Source: CAMYOC01 sp963704875 (lineage in GTDB: Bacteria > Pseudomonadota > Gammaproteobacteria > Steroidobacterales > XN24). From it: a DNA stretch of 64,000 bases. Positions 17,032 through 27,095 of this stretch are shown in pieces. The DNA lies in contig CAVPIA010000006.1 of the NCBI GenBank assembly GCA_963704875.1, forward strand, positions 186,001-250,000. The letters are read 5' to 3'. The stretch's first letter is position 1, and each line of letters starts with the position of its first letter. The translations under genes were made by a program, and so were the position numbers. The notes beneath the pieces are model-generated. The model was given only the letters and a program-made list of their open reading frames with translations. It did no database searches and was not told where the DNA came from.

Positions 17032-19548
17032 TCAGAGGGTACGGGCCACCTCGACGCGCTCATAGCACTCGATCTGGTCGCCTGGCTTGACGTCGTTGTA
17101 GTTCTTTACGCCGATACCACATTCGGTGCCTGAGCGAACCTCGGCCACGTCGTCCTTGAAGCGACGCAGCGACTCCAGTTCGCCCTCGTAAATCACCACG
17201 TTGTCACGCAAGACGCGGATTGGGTTATTTCTACGAACCAATCCCTCGGTGACCATACAGCCGGCGATGGCGCCCAGTTTGGGTGAGCGGAACACCTCGC
17301 GAACCTCTGCAAGCCCAACGATCTGCTCCCGGATCTCCGGCGACAACATGCCCACGATGGCGGCTTTTACGTCGTCGATGGCCTCGTAGATGATGCTGTA
17401 ATAGCGGACATCGACGCCGGTCTCCTTGATCGCGTTACGGGCCGCGCCGTCAGCGCGGACATTGAATCCGATCACGATAGCCGATGAAGCTGCGGCCAGA
17501 TTGATATCCGACTCAGTGATGCCGCCGACGTTGTTGCTGATCACGTTGACCGAGACTTCGTCATTGGAAAGCTTGGTAAGTGCGTCGCTCAATGCCTCGG
17601 CGCTGCCCTGAACGTCGGCCTTGATGAGGATCTGCACCGTATCCGAGGCACCCTCTTCCATGCGCGAGAATACGTCTTCCAGACGCGAGGCCTGCTGCTG
17701 CGCCAGTTTGACGTCGCGCTGTTTACCGTGGCGATGAGATGCGACCTCGCGTGCCTTACGCTCGGATTCGAGGACGATGAAATCGTCCCCGGCATTGGGC
17801 GTCCCTGACAATCCAAGGACCTGCACCGGCACCGAAGGACCGGCTTCGTCCAGAGTCTTGCCGACTTCGTCAAACATGGCCCGCACGCGGCCAAACTCCT
17901 GACCTGCGAGAACGATGTCGCCAGACTTCAGACAGCCCTGTTTGACCAGTACGGTGGCCACTGCGCCGCGGCCCTTCTCCAGACTCGACTCGACCACGAC
18001 TCCCGCGGCGGGGCCCTCGGGCACCGCAACCAGCTCCAGCACTTCAGACTGCAGCACCAGCGCCTCCAGCAAACCATCCACGCCTTCGCCAGTCTTGGCC
18101 GAAACATTGACAAAGATTGTGTCGCCACCCCACTCCTCAGCAATGACATCGTGCTGAGACAATTCGTTGCGCACGCGATCGATATCCGCTGCCGGCTTGT
18201 CGATCTTGTTGACCGCCACCATCAGCGGCACACCTGCCGCCTTGGCATGCTGGATCGCTTCGATGGTCTGTGGCATCACGCCATCGTCCGCGGCAACAAC
18301 CAGAATCACGATATCAGTGACCTGTGCGCCACGCGCCCGCATCGCGGTAAACGCAGCGTGGCCTGGTGTATCAAGAAACGTTACCTTGCCCTTGTCCACT
18401 TCGACTACGTAGGCGCCGATATGCTGAGTGATGCCGCCCGCTTCGCCGTCAGCAACATGAGTGCGGCGGATGTAGTCGAGCAAGGAGGTCTTGCCGTGAT
18501 CGACGTGGCCCATGATGGTGACTACCGGCGCTCTGGGAACCGCCTCGCCCTCAGCCTTGCTGGCCTCGACTACCGCATCCTCGACCTCGTCTTCCTTGAT
18601 CAGCTTGACCGTGTGACCCATCTCCTCGACCACAATCTGCGCGGTATCCTGATCGATCACCTGATTGATGGTGGCCATCATGCCCATGCCCATCATGGCC
18701 TTGATCACTTCGCCGGCCTTGACCGCCATTTTCTGCGACAGCTCAGCAACGGTGATCGTTTCCCCTAACGCAACCTCTCTGACTACCGGTGCGGTCGGGC
18801 GCTCAAAGCCATGCTGACTGTCCACCGAAACCGACACCTGGCGCCGATGTGCAGGCCGCTTCTTGCGCCGCCCCGGCTTGGCCCCCGGGGCCACATGCAG
18901 TTCCTTGCGGCCATACCGGGTGGCCGGCTTGTCGGACTTCTTGGCGTGGCCGGTCTGGGCCCGTTCCCGAGCCTCGGAGGTACGCCGCGCCTGTTCCTCT
19001 GCCTGACGCCGCGCCTCTTCTTCAGCCAGGCGACGCGCCTCGGCCTCAGCCTTTATCCGGTCTTCTTCCTCGAGCTTGCGGCGATCCGCTTCTTCCAGCT
19101 CGCGGCGTTGAGCCTCTTCTTCGGCCTGCTTCTTATTCTCTTCATCGGCTATCCGCCGCTCTTCGGCGAGGCGTGCATCCTCCTCGGCCTGACGCGCCCG
19201 ATCCATCTCTTCCTGCTGCTGGCGCGCCTGCTCCTCCAGTACATCACGCTTAACGTAGGTCCGCTTGCTGCGAACTTCCACGTTGACGGTGCGTGACCGA
19301 CCCTGAGTTGCCGACTGACGCAACTCGCTCTGCATTTTGCGCTTGAGGGTTATTTTTCTCGGCGCCGCACCCTCGGTCTTGCGGCCGTGGCTGCGCCGCA
19401 GAAAGGTCAGCAACTCCAGCTTGGCCTCATCCCCGATGGTCGCGTCCGGGCCGCCCACGCTGATCCCTGCCTCCTCGAGCTGGCTCAAAAGCCGCTCGAC
19501 CGGCACCTTCAACACTTCCGCAAACTGCGTGACAGTAACGTTAGCCAT
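17032..19548 (-). CDS. infB: Translation initiation factor IF-2
   Basis: IF-2 is the GTPase that brings fMet-tRNA to the 30S subunit. Of 838 residues, the first 50 form the IF2_N domain (VTQFAEVLKVPVERLLSQLEEAGI), followed by a long charged region rich in E, A and R (about 100-215), then the G domain with GHVDHGKTSLLD, DTPGHAAFTAMRARG and NKID, and the C-terminal domains. The initiator tRNA gene is in the same run at 21709-21785. Confidence 0.99.
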   Translation of the reverse strand: MANVTVTQFAEVLKVPVERLLSQLEEAGISVGGPDATIGDEAKLELLTFLRRSHGRKTEGAAPRKITLKRKMQSELRQSATQGRSRTVNVEVRSKRTYVKRDVLEEQARQQQEEMDRARQAEEDARLAEERRIADEENKKQAEEEAQRRELEEADRRKLEEEDRIKAEAEARRLAEEEARRQAEEQARRTSEARERAQTGHAKKSDKPATRYGRKELHVAPGAKPGRRKKRPAHRRQVSVSVDSQHGFERPTAPVVREVALGETITVAELSQKMAVKAGEVIKAMMGMGMMATINQVIDQDTAQIVVEEMGHTVKLIKEDEVEDAVVEASKAEGEAVPRAPVVTIMGHVDHGKTSLLDYIRRTHVADGEAGGITQHIGAYVVEVDKGKVTFLDTPGHAAFTAMRARGAQVTDIVILVVAADDGVMPQTIEAIQHAKAAGVPLMVAVNKIDKPAADIDRVRNELSQHDVIAEEWGGDTIFVNVSAKTGEGVDGLLEALVLQSEVLELVAVPEGPAAGVVVESSLEKGRGAVATVLVKQGCLKSGDIVLAGQEFGRVRAMFDEVGKTLDEAGPSVPVQVLGLSGTPNAGDDFIVLESERKAREVASHRHGKQRDVKLAQQQASRLEDVFSRMEEGASDTVQILIKADVQGSAEALSDALTKLSNDEVSVNVISNNVGGITESDINLAAASSAIVIGFNVRADGAARNAIKETGVDVRYYSIIYEAIDDVKAAIVGMLSPEIREQIVGLAEVREVFRSPKLGAIAGCMVTEGLVRRNNPIRVLRDNVVIYEGELESLRRFKDDVAEVRSGTECGIGVKNYNDVKPGDQIECYERVEVARTL

Positions 19549-19568
19549 AGCTCATCCGTCCTCGGTAA

Positions 19569-21080
19569 TCAGGCGCTTTCCTGTGCCTCGGCTTCCTCGA
19601 ACCAGTGGGCACGGGCAGCCATGATCAGTTCCGCCGCCTGCTCAGGCTCCAGCTCATTAATATCTTCGAGCTCATCAACTGACTGCTCGGCAAGATCTTC
19701 ACGGGTAACCACACCCCGGCTCGCAAGCAGATACGCCAGTTCCTTGCTCATGCCCTCCAGGCTCAGCAGGTCATCGGCCGGTTCCGCCTTGTCGATCTCT
19801 TCTTCCGTCGCGATCGCCTGGGTAATCAGGACGTCTCGCGCGCGGGTCCGCAACTCTTCGACAATGCCTTCGTCGAATTCTTCGATTTCCATCAGTTCCG
19901 GGACCGGCACATAGGCAATCTCCTCGATGGTGGAGAAGCCCTCCTGAACCAGAACCAATGCGACTTCCTCATCGACGTCGAGCTGCTTCATGAAGCGTTC
20001 GCCGAGCTCCTTGGCCTCGCGCTCGCTTTTCTCATCCGCATCCTCAGCGTTCATCACGTTCAGCTCCCAGCCGGATAATTCGCTGGCGAGACGAATGTTC
20101 TGGCCACCGCGACCGATGGCCTGGGACAGCTTGTCCTCTTCGACCGCGATATCCATGCTGTGGTCGTCTTCGTCGACGACGATTGAGAACACCTCAGCTG
20201 GCGACATCGCATTGATGACGAATTGCGCCGCATTTTCATCCCACAGGATGATGTCAACGCGCTCGCCGGCCAGCTCATTGGAAACTGCCTGGACCCGGGA
20301 TCCGCGCATGCCGACGCACGCGCCTACCGGATCGATGCGTTGATCGAGGCTGCGCACCGCGATCTTGGCGCGCAAGCCGGGATCCCTGGCCGCAGCCAGG
20401 ATCTCGATCAGGCCCTGGCCAACTTCGGGCACTTCAAGCTTGAACAACTCGATCAGAAACTGCGGCGAAGTGCGGGTCAAAAACAATTGCGGGCCACGCG
20501 GCTCCGAGCGTACCTCACAAAGCACGCCCTTGATCCGGTCCTGGGGCCTTACTGGCTCGCGGGGGATCATGTTCTCGCGCGGGATGAAGGCCTCAGCGTT
20601 GCCGCCGAGATCTACATAGATACCGTTGCGGTCGACTCGCTTGACCAGACCGCTGACCAGCTCATTCACCCGACCCTCGAACTCTTCTACCACCTGAGCG
20701 CGTTCGGCCTCGCGAACTTTTTGCACGATCACCTGCTTGGCGGTCTGTGCAGCGATCCGGCCAAAGGCAATGGACTCCATCGGCTCTTCGACGAAACCGT
20801 CGACTTCGGCGTCTGCATCCATGTCCAGTGCGTCCTCGAGACGCAACTCGTGATCCGGCTCCTCGAGTTCCGTGGAATCATCGGCAAATACTTTCCAGCG
20901 ACGGAAAGTATCGTACTGCCCGGTCTCCCGATCGATGGCAACACGCACATCGATATTGTCGCCATGACGCTTGCGCGTCGCCGACGCCAATGCAGCTTCG
21001 ATCGCATCGAAGATGATTTCTTTCTCGACACCCTTCTCGTTAGAGACGGCATCGACGACCATCAGGATTTCCTTGTTCAT
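19569..21080 (-). CDS. nusA: Transcription termination/antitermination factor NusA
   Basis: NusA binds RNA polymerase and nascent RNA and affects pausing, termination and antitermination. The start MNKEILMVVDAVSNEKG at 21080 is chosen because an in-frame extension upstream to 21167 overlaps rimP and is not conserved. The 503 residues carry the N-terminal polymerase-binding domain, S1 (VNELVSGLVKRVDRNGIYVDLGG), two KH domains (CVGMRGSRVQAVSNEL; AIGRGGQNIRLASEL) and two acidic C-terminal repeats (LEGMSKELAYLLASRGV). It follows rimP by 16 bases. Confidence 0.98.
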   Translation of the reverse strand: MNKEILMVVDAVSNEKGVEKEIIFDAIEAALASATRKRHGDNIDVRVAIDRETGQYDTFRRWKVFADDSTELEEPDHELRLEDALDMDADAEVDGFVEEPMESIAFGRIAAQTAKQVIVQKVREAERAQVVEEFEGRVNELVSGLVKRVDRNGIYVDLGGNAEAFIPRENMIPREPVRPQDRIKGVLCEVRSEPRGPQLFLTRTSPQFLIELFKLEVPEVGQGLIEILAAARDPGLRAKIAVRSLDQRIDPVGACVGMRGSRVQAVSNELAGERVDIILWDENAAQFVINAMSPAEVFSIVVDEDDHSMDIAVEEDKLSQAIGRGGQNIRLASELSGWELNVMNAEDADEKSEREAKELGERFMKQLDVDEEVALVLVQEGFSTIEEIAYVPVPELMEIEEFDEGIVEELRTRARDVLITQAIATEEEIDKAEPADDLLSLEGMSKELAYLLASRGVVTREDLAEQSVDELEDINELEPEQAAELIMAARAHWFEEAEAQESA

Positions 21081-21096
21081 CGTACTACTCAGCCTG

Positions 21097-21561
21097 TTAG
21101 ACCTTAATCTCGGGAGCCAGCCGTGCCAGCGCGATATCAGCCTGAGGAAGCACATGGCGCTCCCCATCGACCTGCACTGTCACCGAATCTGACTCGACCT
21201 CCTCCAGCGTGCCGGCAAATCGCCGACGTCCTTCGAGGGTGGGCTGGCTCAATTCGATCTTTACCCGCTCACCCACAAATCGTTCAAAGTCCGCATGTCG
21301 CCGCAAGCGGCGATTGACCCCCGGCGAGGACACCTCCAACGTGTAGTGACCCGGTATCGGATCCTCCACGTCAAGCAGCGCGCTCACCTGATGGCTGACT
21401 TTCTCGCAGTCCTCCAGCGTGATCCCGTCCGGGCTGTCAATGAACAGTCGCAGCACACCGCCGCGTCCGCCCAGATTCAGCTCCAGATCGACAATCTCGT
21501 ATCCCAGAGCCTGGATATCCGGTTCCAATACCGCGATCAGTTCTGCCGCATCCGCCATCAT
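21097..21561 (-). CDS. rimP: Ribosome maturation factor RimP
   Basis: RimP helps assemble the 30S subunit. The 154-residue protein has the typical blocks ALGYEIVDLELN, LRLFIDSPDGITLEDCEKVSHQVSALLDVEDPI and YTLEVSSPGVNRRLRR. It begins the rimP-nusA-infB run just after the initiator tRNA gene and a terminator. Start could be ATG 21561 or the adjacent ATG 21558. Confidence 0.97.
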   Translation of the reverse strand: MMADAAELIAVLEPDIQALGYEIVDLELNLGGRGGVLRLFIDSPDGITLEDCEKVSHQVSALLDVEDPIPGHYTLEVSSPGVNRRLRRHADFERFVGERVKIELSQPTLEGRRRFAGTLEEVESDSVTVQVDGERHVLPQADIALARLAPEIKV

Positions 21562-21676
21562 GCTTCCAAACGAAAAGTGGGCCCTGTCGGCCCACTTCCC
21601 TAGTCCTTCGGATTACCCCAGCTCGCCTTGGGCCATCCGGTCTCACGTCAACGGCATCCCGCCGTCGATGCCAAAG

Positions 21677-21697
21677 AAAAAGCCCCAGCGGGGCTTT
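21677..21697 (-). terminator. Intrinsic terminator between tRNA-fMet and rimP
   Basis: On the minus strand AAAGCCCC/GGGGCTTT (21690-21697 with 21679-21686), a 3-base loop and a T run form a terminator 11 bases after the tRNA 3' end. It would separate or attenuate transcription into rimP-nusA-infB. Confidence 0.85.
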
Positions 21698-21708
21698 CTC
21701 AAAAAAGC

Positions 21709-21785
21709 TGGTAGCGGGGGCAGGATTTGAACCTGCGACCTTCGGGTTATGAGCCCGACGAGCTGCCAGACTGCTCCACCCCGCA
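21709..21785 (-). tRNA. metY: Initiator tRNA-fMet (CAU)
   Basis: A 77-nt cloverleaf ends in an encoded CCA. The anticodon loop CTCATAA lies on a stem with three G:C pairs (CGGG/CCCG), and base 1 faces base 72 unpaired; both are hallmarks of initiator tRNA. T arm GGTTCAAATCC is present. Position directly before rimP-nusA-infB corresponds to metY of E. coli. Confidence 0.97.
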
Positions 21786-21862
21786 ATCGCCGGAGGGCAT
21801 TATACAAACTGCCCGGGATATTTCCAACACTTGTAACGCGGGGGTGTAATGGCAGGCCGGAA

Positions 21863-23314
21863 TCAGAAGTTAAGCACCTGATTACAAACAGCAATCAGTC
21901 CTTGCGGCCAGATACCCAGCAGGAGAATAAGAACGCCGTTTAGACTCAGCGCGAACCTGAGGTCGGAACCGGCAGTGAGCGCGGTGGTATCTGCAGGTTC
22001 GTCAAAGTACATCAGTTTCACTACCCGCAGGTAGTAAAACGCACCGATTACCGAGAACAGCACGCCTATCACAGCAAGCCAGGTCAAGCCGACATCGACC
22101 GCGGCACCAAGCACCGCAAGCTTGGCCCAGAAGCCCAGGAACGGCGGCACGCCTGCCATGCTGAACATGATCACCAGCATGACCCCGGCGAACCAGGGAC
22201 TGCGGGCATTGAGACCGCGAAAATCATCCAGCTTGTCGGCTTCAAACCCGCGTCGGCTAAGCAGCAGGATCATGCCGAACGCGGCCAGGGCCATGATCAC
22301 ATAGGCAAGGGTGTAATACATCGCAGCCCGGTAACCGAGGGTACTCCCGGTCAACACCCCCATCAGGATGAATCCCACATGGGAAATCGTGGAATAGGCA
22401 AGCATCCGTTTGATGTTCGTCTGCGCGATGGCCACGACGTTGCCCAAACCAATAGACAGAATGCACAGCACCAGCATCATCCCGCCCCAGCTGGTCTGCA
22501 GTCCTCCGAGGCCCTCCACCAGCACCCGCATCAGCAACGCAAACGATCCCAGCTTTGCCGCCGAGCCGATAAACAGCGTGACTGGTGTCGGTGCTCCCTG
22601 GTAGACGTCCGGGATCCACATATGAAACGGCACTGCACCGAGTTTGAAGGCCACGCCAACCAGCACGAACGACAAACCGAACAGCAGATGGATATTGAGC
22701 CCGTCCAGGGTCCTCGCGGCACGTCCGATCTCGGCGATGTCCAGACTGCCTGTCAGGCCATAAATCACCGACACGCCGAACAGGAAACAACCTGACGCAA
22801 TCGCGCCGAGCACAAAATACTTCATCGCCGCCTCAGCGGCGATCGGATCATCCCGACTGAAAGCAACCATCGCATACAGACACAGCGACAACAGTTCCAG
22901 ACCAAGATAAAGCGTCAGCATGCTGTGCGCAGAGATGATCACCATCATGCCCAGAGTCGCGAACAAACCGAGCAGGTAGTACTCGCCTTTGAACAAACCG
23001 CGTTCCCGCAGATAGTCCTTTGAATAAAGGAATACGACGGCGACGGCAGCATAGCTGAACAGCTTCAGCACCCGCGCCAGCGGATCTGAGACAAAGGTCC
23101 CGCTGAAACTCAGTTGACCCTCTGCTGGCACCACAAACGCAGTCAGCCATGCGGCTACCAGCAGCGTGAACTGGCACAGAGCGTAGGTTATCCAACGCCT
23201 CCGATCGCTCAGAAACAGATCGACAACCAGGATCAGACAGGCCAGGCACAGGACCGCGATCTCGGCCGCAGCGGGCCAGAAGTCAGGCATCGTGAAAACG
23301 GGTACCGGGTTCAT
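21863..23314 (-). CDS. nuoN: NADH-quinone oxidoreductase subunit N
   Basis: NuoN is one of three antiporter-like proton-pumping membrane subunits of respiratory complex I. The 483 residues form about 14 hydrophobic segments with the typical motif YLGLELLSLCLYAMVAFSRDD containing the conserved Glu, and the lysine-containing helix GVAFKLGAVPFHMWIPDVYQGAPTP. Its start overlaps the nuoM stop by 4 bases. It is the last gene of the operon; the stop is 77 bases before the initiator tRNA gene. Confidence 0.98.
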   Translation of the reverse strand: MNPVPVFTMPDFWPAAAEIAVLCLACLILVVDLFLSDRRRWITYALCQFTLLVAAWLTAFVVPAEGQLSFSGTFVSDPLARVLKLFSYAAVAVVFLYSKDYLRERGLFKGEYYLLGLFATLGMMVIISAHSMLTLYLGLELLSLCLYAMVAFSRDDPIAAEAAMKYFVLGAIASGCFLFGVSVIYGLTGSLDIAEIGRAARTLDGLNIHLLFGLSFVLVGVAFKLGAVPFHMWIPDVYQGAPTPVTLFIGSAAKLGSFALLMRVLVEGLGGLQTSWGGMMLVLCILSIGLGNVVAIAQTNIKRMLAYSTISHVGFILMGVLTGSTLGYRAAMYYTLAYVIMALAAFGMILLLSRRGFEADKLDDFRGLNARSPWFAGVMLVIMFSMAGVPPFLGFWAKLAVLGAAVDVGLTWLAVIGVLFSVIGAFYYLRVVKLMYFDEPADTTALTAGSDLRFALSLNGVLILLLGIWPQGLIAVCNQVLNF

Positions 23315-24819
23315 AACTTGGACTGCACCATCTGCTCGAGCAGGTGTTGAATGGTTGGCCCCATGACCTCAAGCAACGGCGCCGGCCAGAGACCAAGCAA
23401 CAGCACCGCGAGCGCGAGGACACCCAGCACCAGGAATTCTCTACCGTTAAGGTCGGCAAGCGCTGCCACATTGTCGTTAGCGACCTCGCCGTACAGGACC
23501 CGCTTGACCATCCACAAGGTATAGGCCGCGCCCAGCACCAGCGTGGTCCCGGCCAGGAACGCATACCAGGGGCTGGCCCGGAAGCTGGCCAGGATCACCA
23601 GGAACTCGCCAACGAAACCAGAGGTGCCAGGCAGCCCGGCGTTTGCCAACGCGAATAACACCATGAATGCGGCAAATATCGGCATGGTGTTGGCGACGCC
23701 ACCATAGTCAGCAATCTCTCGACTGTGGACCCGGTCATACAGCACACCGACACACAGGAACATCGCGCCGGAGACCAGACCGTGAGAGATCATCTGAACC
23801 ATGCCGCCTTCCAGACCCATCGCTGCGCCATCCAGCGCGCCGGTCCGAACCTGAATCGCATAGGCGAGGAAGAAACCAAGGGTGACGAAACCCATGTGAG
23901 CAATCGATGAATAGGCAATCAGTTTCTTCATGTCGGTCTGTACCAGCGCAACGAAGCCGATGTAGACCACCGCGATCAGCGACAGGCCGATGATCAGCCA
24001 GTCGAACGACATGCTTGCATCAGGCGTGACCGGCAAGCTGAAACGCAGGAATCCATAGCCGCCCATCTTCAACATGATCGCGGCCAGGATCACGGAACCA
24101 CCGGTTGGCGCCTCCACGTGTGCATCTGGCAGCCAGGTGTGTACCGGCCACATCGGCACCTTGACGGCGAAAGCGATCAGGAAGGCAAAGAAGATTAGTG
24201 TCTGTTCATGCATCCCCAGACCCATGGCCTGGAAATCGGCGATTTCATAGCTGCCGGACTGCAAATACATATAGATCAGTGCGACCAGCATCAGCACTGA
24301 ACCGAGGAAGGTATACAGGAAGAACTTCAGCGTCGCATAGACACGGCGCGGTCCGCCCCAGATGCCGATGATGATGAACATCGGAATCAGCATCGCTTCC
24401 CAGAACACATAGAACAGCATTGCGTCCAGCGACGCGAACACGCCATTCATCATGCCTTCAAGGATCAGAAAAGAGGCGAAGTACTGTGAGCTGCGTTGCT
24501 CGATGACCGTCCAGCCGGCAATCACCACCAGCACGGTAATAAATGTCGTCAGCAGGATAAGCGGCATCGAAATGCCGTCAACACCGAGATAGTAGTCAAC
24601 GTTGTAAGTCGCTATCCACGGGGCTCGCTCGACGAACTGCATCGCCGCCGTGCTGCTGTCGAAGCCTGCGTACAGCGGGATACTGACGAGGAACGCCGCG
24701 ATGGAGACGCCCAGGGCCAGCCAGCGCCCGGCCTCAGCACCACGATCACCCAAGGCCAACAGCAGCAGGCCGCCGGCGATCGGCAGCCAGATCACGATAC
24801 TGAGGATGGGCATGTCCAT
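23311..24819 (-). CDS. nuoM: NADH-quinone oxidoreductase subunit M
   Basis: NuoM is an antiporter-like membrane subunit of complex I. The 502 residues contain the marker VDGISMPLILLTTF, the glutamate-bearing FYVFWEAMLIPMFIIIGIWGG and the lysine helix AFAVKVPMWPVHTWLPDAHVEAPTGGSV. It lies 12 bases after nuoL and overlaps nuoN. Confidence 0.98.
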   Translation of the reverse strand: MDMPILSIVIWLPIAGGLLLLALGDRGAEAGRWLALGVSIAAFLVSIPLYAGFDSSTAAMQFVERAPWIATYNVDYYLGVDGISMPLILLTTFITVLVVIAGWTVIEQRSSQYFASFLILEGMMNGVFASLDAMLFYVFWEAMLIPMFIIIGIWGGPRRVYATLKFFLYTFLGSVLMLVALIYMYLQSGSYEIADFQAMGLGMHEQTLIFFAFLIAFAVKVPMWPVHTWLPDAHVEAPTGGSVILAAIMLKMGGYGFLRFSLPVTPDASMSFDWLIIGLSLIAVVYIGFVALVQTDMKKLIAYSSIAHMGFVTLGFFLAYAIQVRTGALDGAAMGLEGGMVQMISHGLVSGAMFLCVGVLYDRVHSREIADYGGVANTMPIFAAFMVLFALANAGLPGTSGFVGEFLVILASFRASPWYAFLAGTTLVLGAAYTLWMVKRVLYGEVANDNVAALADLNGREFLVLGVLALAVLLLGLWPAPLLEVMGPTIQHLLEQMVQSKL

Positions 24820-24831
24820 GAACTGCGTTTC

Positions 24832-26793
24832 CTAACTTCCGATCAGCAGCCAGCCAAGCATCGCGGCAAGCCCGATGATCATGGCGAACGCATAGTGATA
24901 CAGATATCCGGTCTGCACCCGACTGACGACACCGGACATCCAGCCAACCAGACGTGCCGAACCATTGACCATCCCGCCGTCAATCAGTACTTCGTCACCG
25001 GTTCGCCACAGACGGCGGCCAAGCGCTCGCGATGCCGGAACCAGCAAGCGCTCATTGAAATCATCAAAATAGAATTTATTCAGCAGCATTTGGTACAGCC
25101 TGGAAAAACGCTGCGCAAACATAGCCGGGATCTGCGGCTGGCGCAGATACAGATACCAGGCGGCCAGCACGCCGGCTACGGCAAGCAGGAACGGTGGCGC
25201 CAACAGACCGTGGATCAGGAAATATCCCGGCGTGGTGCCATGCCTGCCCACTTCGGCGAGCACATCGTGGCTGGGCAGCACCAGGATAGAGCCGCCAAAA
25301 TAGTTGCCGAACAAAATTCTTTCCTCGGTCAGCCAGCCGATGACCACGGACGGGATAGCCAACAGAATCAACGGCACCGTGACCACCCATGGGCTTTCCC
25401 GCAAATGATCCCGGGTATGGGCGTCCATCCGCTCCTCGCCGAAGAAGACCAGGAACATCATGCGGAAGGTATAAAGCGCAGTGACGAATACCCCGAGCAG
25501 CACGCAGACATAGGCGTAGCCGGCACCCGGTATAGATGAGAAATGCACCGCTTCGATGATTGCGTCCTTGGAGAAGAAACCGGAGAAACCAGGGAACCCG
25601 ATCAGCGCCAGCGAGCCGATCATCGCCGTCCAGTAGGTCACCGGCAGATGCTTGCGCAAGCCACCCATCTGCCGCATGTCCTGCTGGTGATGCATCGCGA
25701 TGATCACTGAACCCGCTGCAAGGAAAAGCAAGGCCTTGAAAAACGCGTGGGTCATCAGGTGGAAAATCGCCGCGGCCTGAGCCGACACACCAAGAGCGAC
25801 TGTCATGTAGCCAAGCTGCGACAGCGTGGAATAGGCGACGACCCGTTTGATGTCGTTTTGCACCAGACCGAGCAGACCCATGAAGAACGCTGTCGTCGCA
25901 CCGATAACCAGCACCACACTCAGTGCGGCATGCGACAGCTCAAACATTGGCGACATCCGCGCCACCATGAAGATACCCGCGGTGACCATCGTGGCAGCAT
26001 GGATCAGGGCCGAGATCGGCGTCGGGCCCTCCATCGAATCCGGCAACCACACGTGCAGCGGGACTTGCGCCGATTTACCCATAGCGCCGATAAACAGCAG
26101 GATGCAGATCAGCGTCAGCGCCGACCAGGGCTGACCGTCGAATACCTCGATCGTGACGCCCTGCAAGCCCGGCGCAGCGGCAAACACCTGCTTATAGTCC
26201 AGCGAACCGGTGAAATAAACCACCGCGGCAATGCCGAGCAAGAAACCGAAGTCCCCGACACGATTGACCAGGAATGCCTTGAGATTGGCGTGGATCGCCG
26301 ATGGGCGCTTGAACCAGAAACCGATCAACAGATACGACACAACGCCGACAGCCTCCCAGCCGAAAAACAGCTGCAGGAAGTTATTCGACATCACCAGCAT
26401 CAGCATCGCGAAAGTGAACAGAGAGATATAGGCAAAAAAGCGCTGGTATCCCGGATCATCGCGCATGTAGCCAATGGTGTAGATATGCACCATCAGCGAG
26501 ACAAACGTCACCACCACCATCATCAATGCGGAAAGACGATCGACCAGGAAGCCGACCTCCATCCGGATACCGTCGCTGACACCCCAGGTGTAGAGCGTCC
26601 CGTTATAAACTTCAGCGCTACCGTCGACCAGTCCTGTCAGTACCCAAACCGAGAGGCCGAAGGCGATGGCGACTCCGAGTATCGTAATGCTGTGGGCACC
26701 GGCGCGACCAATCGCCTTGCCAGCGAGTCCGGCCACGATCGCTGCGATCAGAGGCGCTAGGACGATGGTCAGATATATCTGCTCCATGCTCAT
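24832..26793 (-). CDS. nuoL: NADH-quinone oxidoreductase subunit L
   Basis: NuoL is the distal antiporter-like subunit of complex I with the long lateral helix. The 653 residues include LFFGWEAVGVVSYLLIGFW with the key Glu, the lysine helix GKSAQVPLHVWLPDSMEGPTPISALIHAATMV, and a C-terminal extension with the lateral helix and final membrane segment. The start overlaps the nuoK stop by 4 bases. Confidence 0.98.
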   Translation of the reverse strand: MSMEQIYLTIVLAPLIAAIVAGLAGKAIGRAGAHSITILGVAIAFGLSVWVLTGLVDGSAEVYNGTLYTWGVSDGIRMEVGFLVDRLSALMMVVVTFVSLMVHIYTIGYMRDDPGYQRFFAYISLFTFAMLMLVMSNNFLQLFFGWEAVGVVSYLLIGFWFKRPSAIHANLKAFLVNRVGDFGFLLGIAAVVYFTGSLDYKQVFAAAPGLQGVTIEVFDGQPWSALTLICILLFIGAMGKSAQVPLHVWLPDSMEGPTPISALIHAATMVTAGIFMVARMSPMFELSHAALSVVLVIGATTAFFMGLLGLVQNDIKRVVAYSTLSQLGYMTVALGVSAQAAAIFHLMTHAFFKALLFLAAGSVIIAMHHQQDMRQMGGLRKHLPVTYWTAMIGSLALIGFPGFSGFFSKDAIIEAVHFSSIPGAGYAYVCVLLGVFVTALYTFRMMFLVFFGEERMDAHTRDHLRESPWVVTVPLILLAIPSVVIGWLTEERILFGNYFGGSILVLPSHDVLAEVGRHGTTPGYFLIHGLLAPPFLLAVAGVLAAWYLYLRQPQIPAMFAQRFSRLYQMLLNKFYFDDFNERLLVPASRALGRRLWRTGDEVLIDGGMVNGSARLVGWMSGVVSRVQTGYLYHYAFAMIIGLAAMLGWLLIGS

Positions 26794-27095
26794 CCCTTCA
26801 TCGTGTCCAGGTCTTCGACGTCGATACTGCGACGGCTGCGGAACAGCACGACCAGAATAGCCAGCCCGATCGCCGACTCAGCCGCGGCTACCGTGAGGAT
26901 AAAGAACACAAATACCTGACCCGCGCTGTCACCCAGATAGCGTGCCAGCGTGATGAAATTGAAGTTCACCGCCAACAGCATCAGTTCTATGCACATCAGC
27001 AGCAGGATGACGTTTTTTCGATTCAGGAAAATGCCCGCGACGCTGAGGATAAACAGCAAGCTGGACAAGGTCAGATAATGGGAGACGGTGATCAT
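26790..27095 (-). CDS. nuoK: NADH-quinone oxidoreductase subunit K
   Basis: NuoK is a three-helix membrane subunit of complex I. The 101 residues contain the conserved glutamates in MCIELMLLAVNFNFI and AAAESAIGLAILVV. Four-base overlaps on both sides (nuoJ, nuoL) indicate coupled translation. Confidence 0.98.
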   Translation of the reverse strand: MITVSHYLTLSSLLFILSVAGIFLNRKNVILLLMCIELMLLAVNFNFITLARYLGDSAGQVFVFFILTVAAAESAIGLAILVVLFRSRRSIDVEDLDTMKG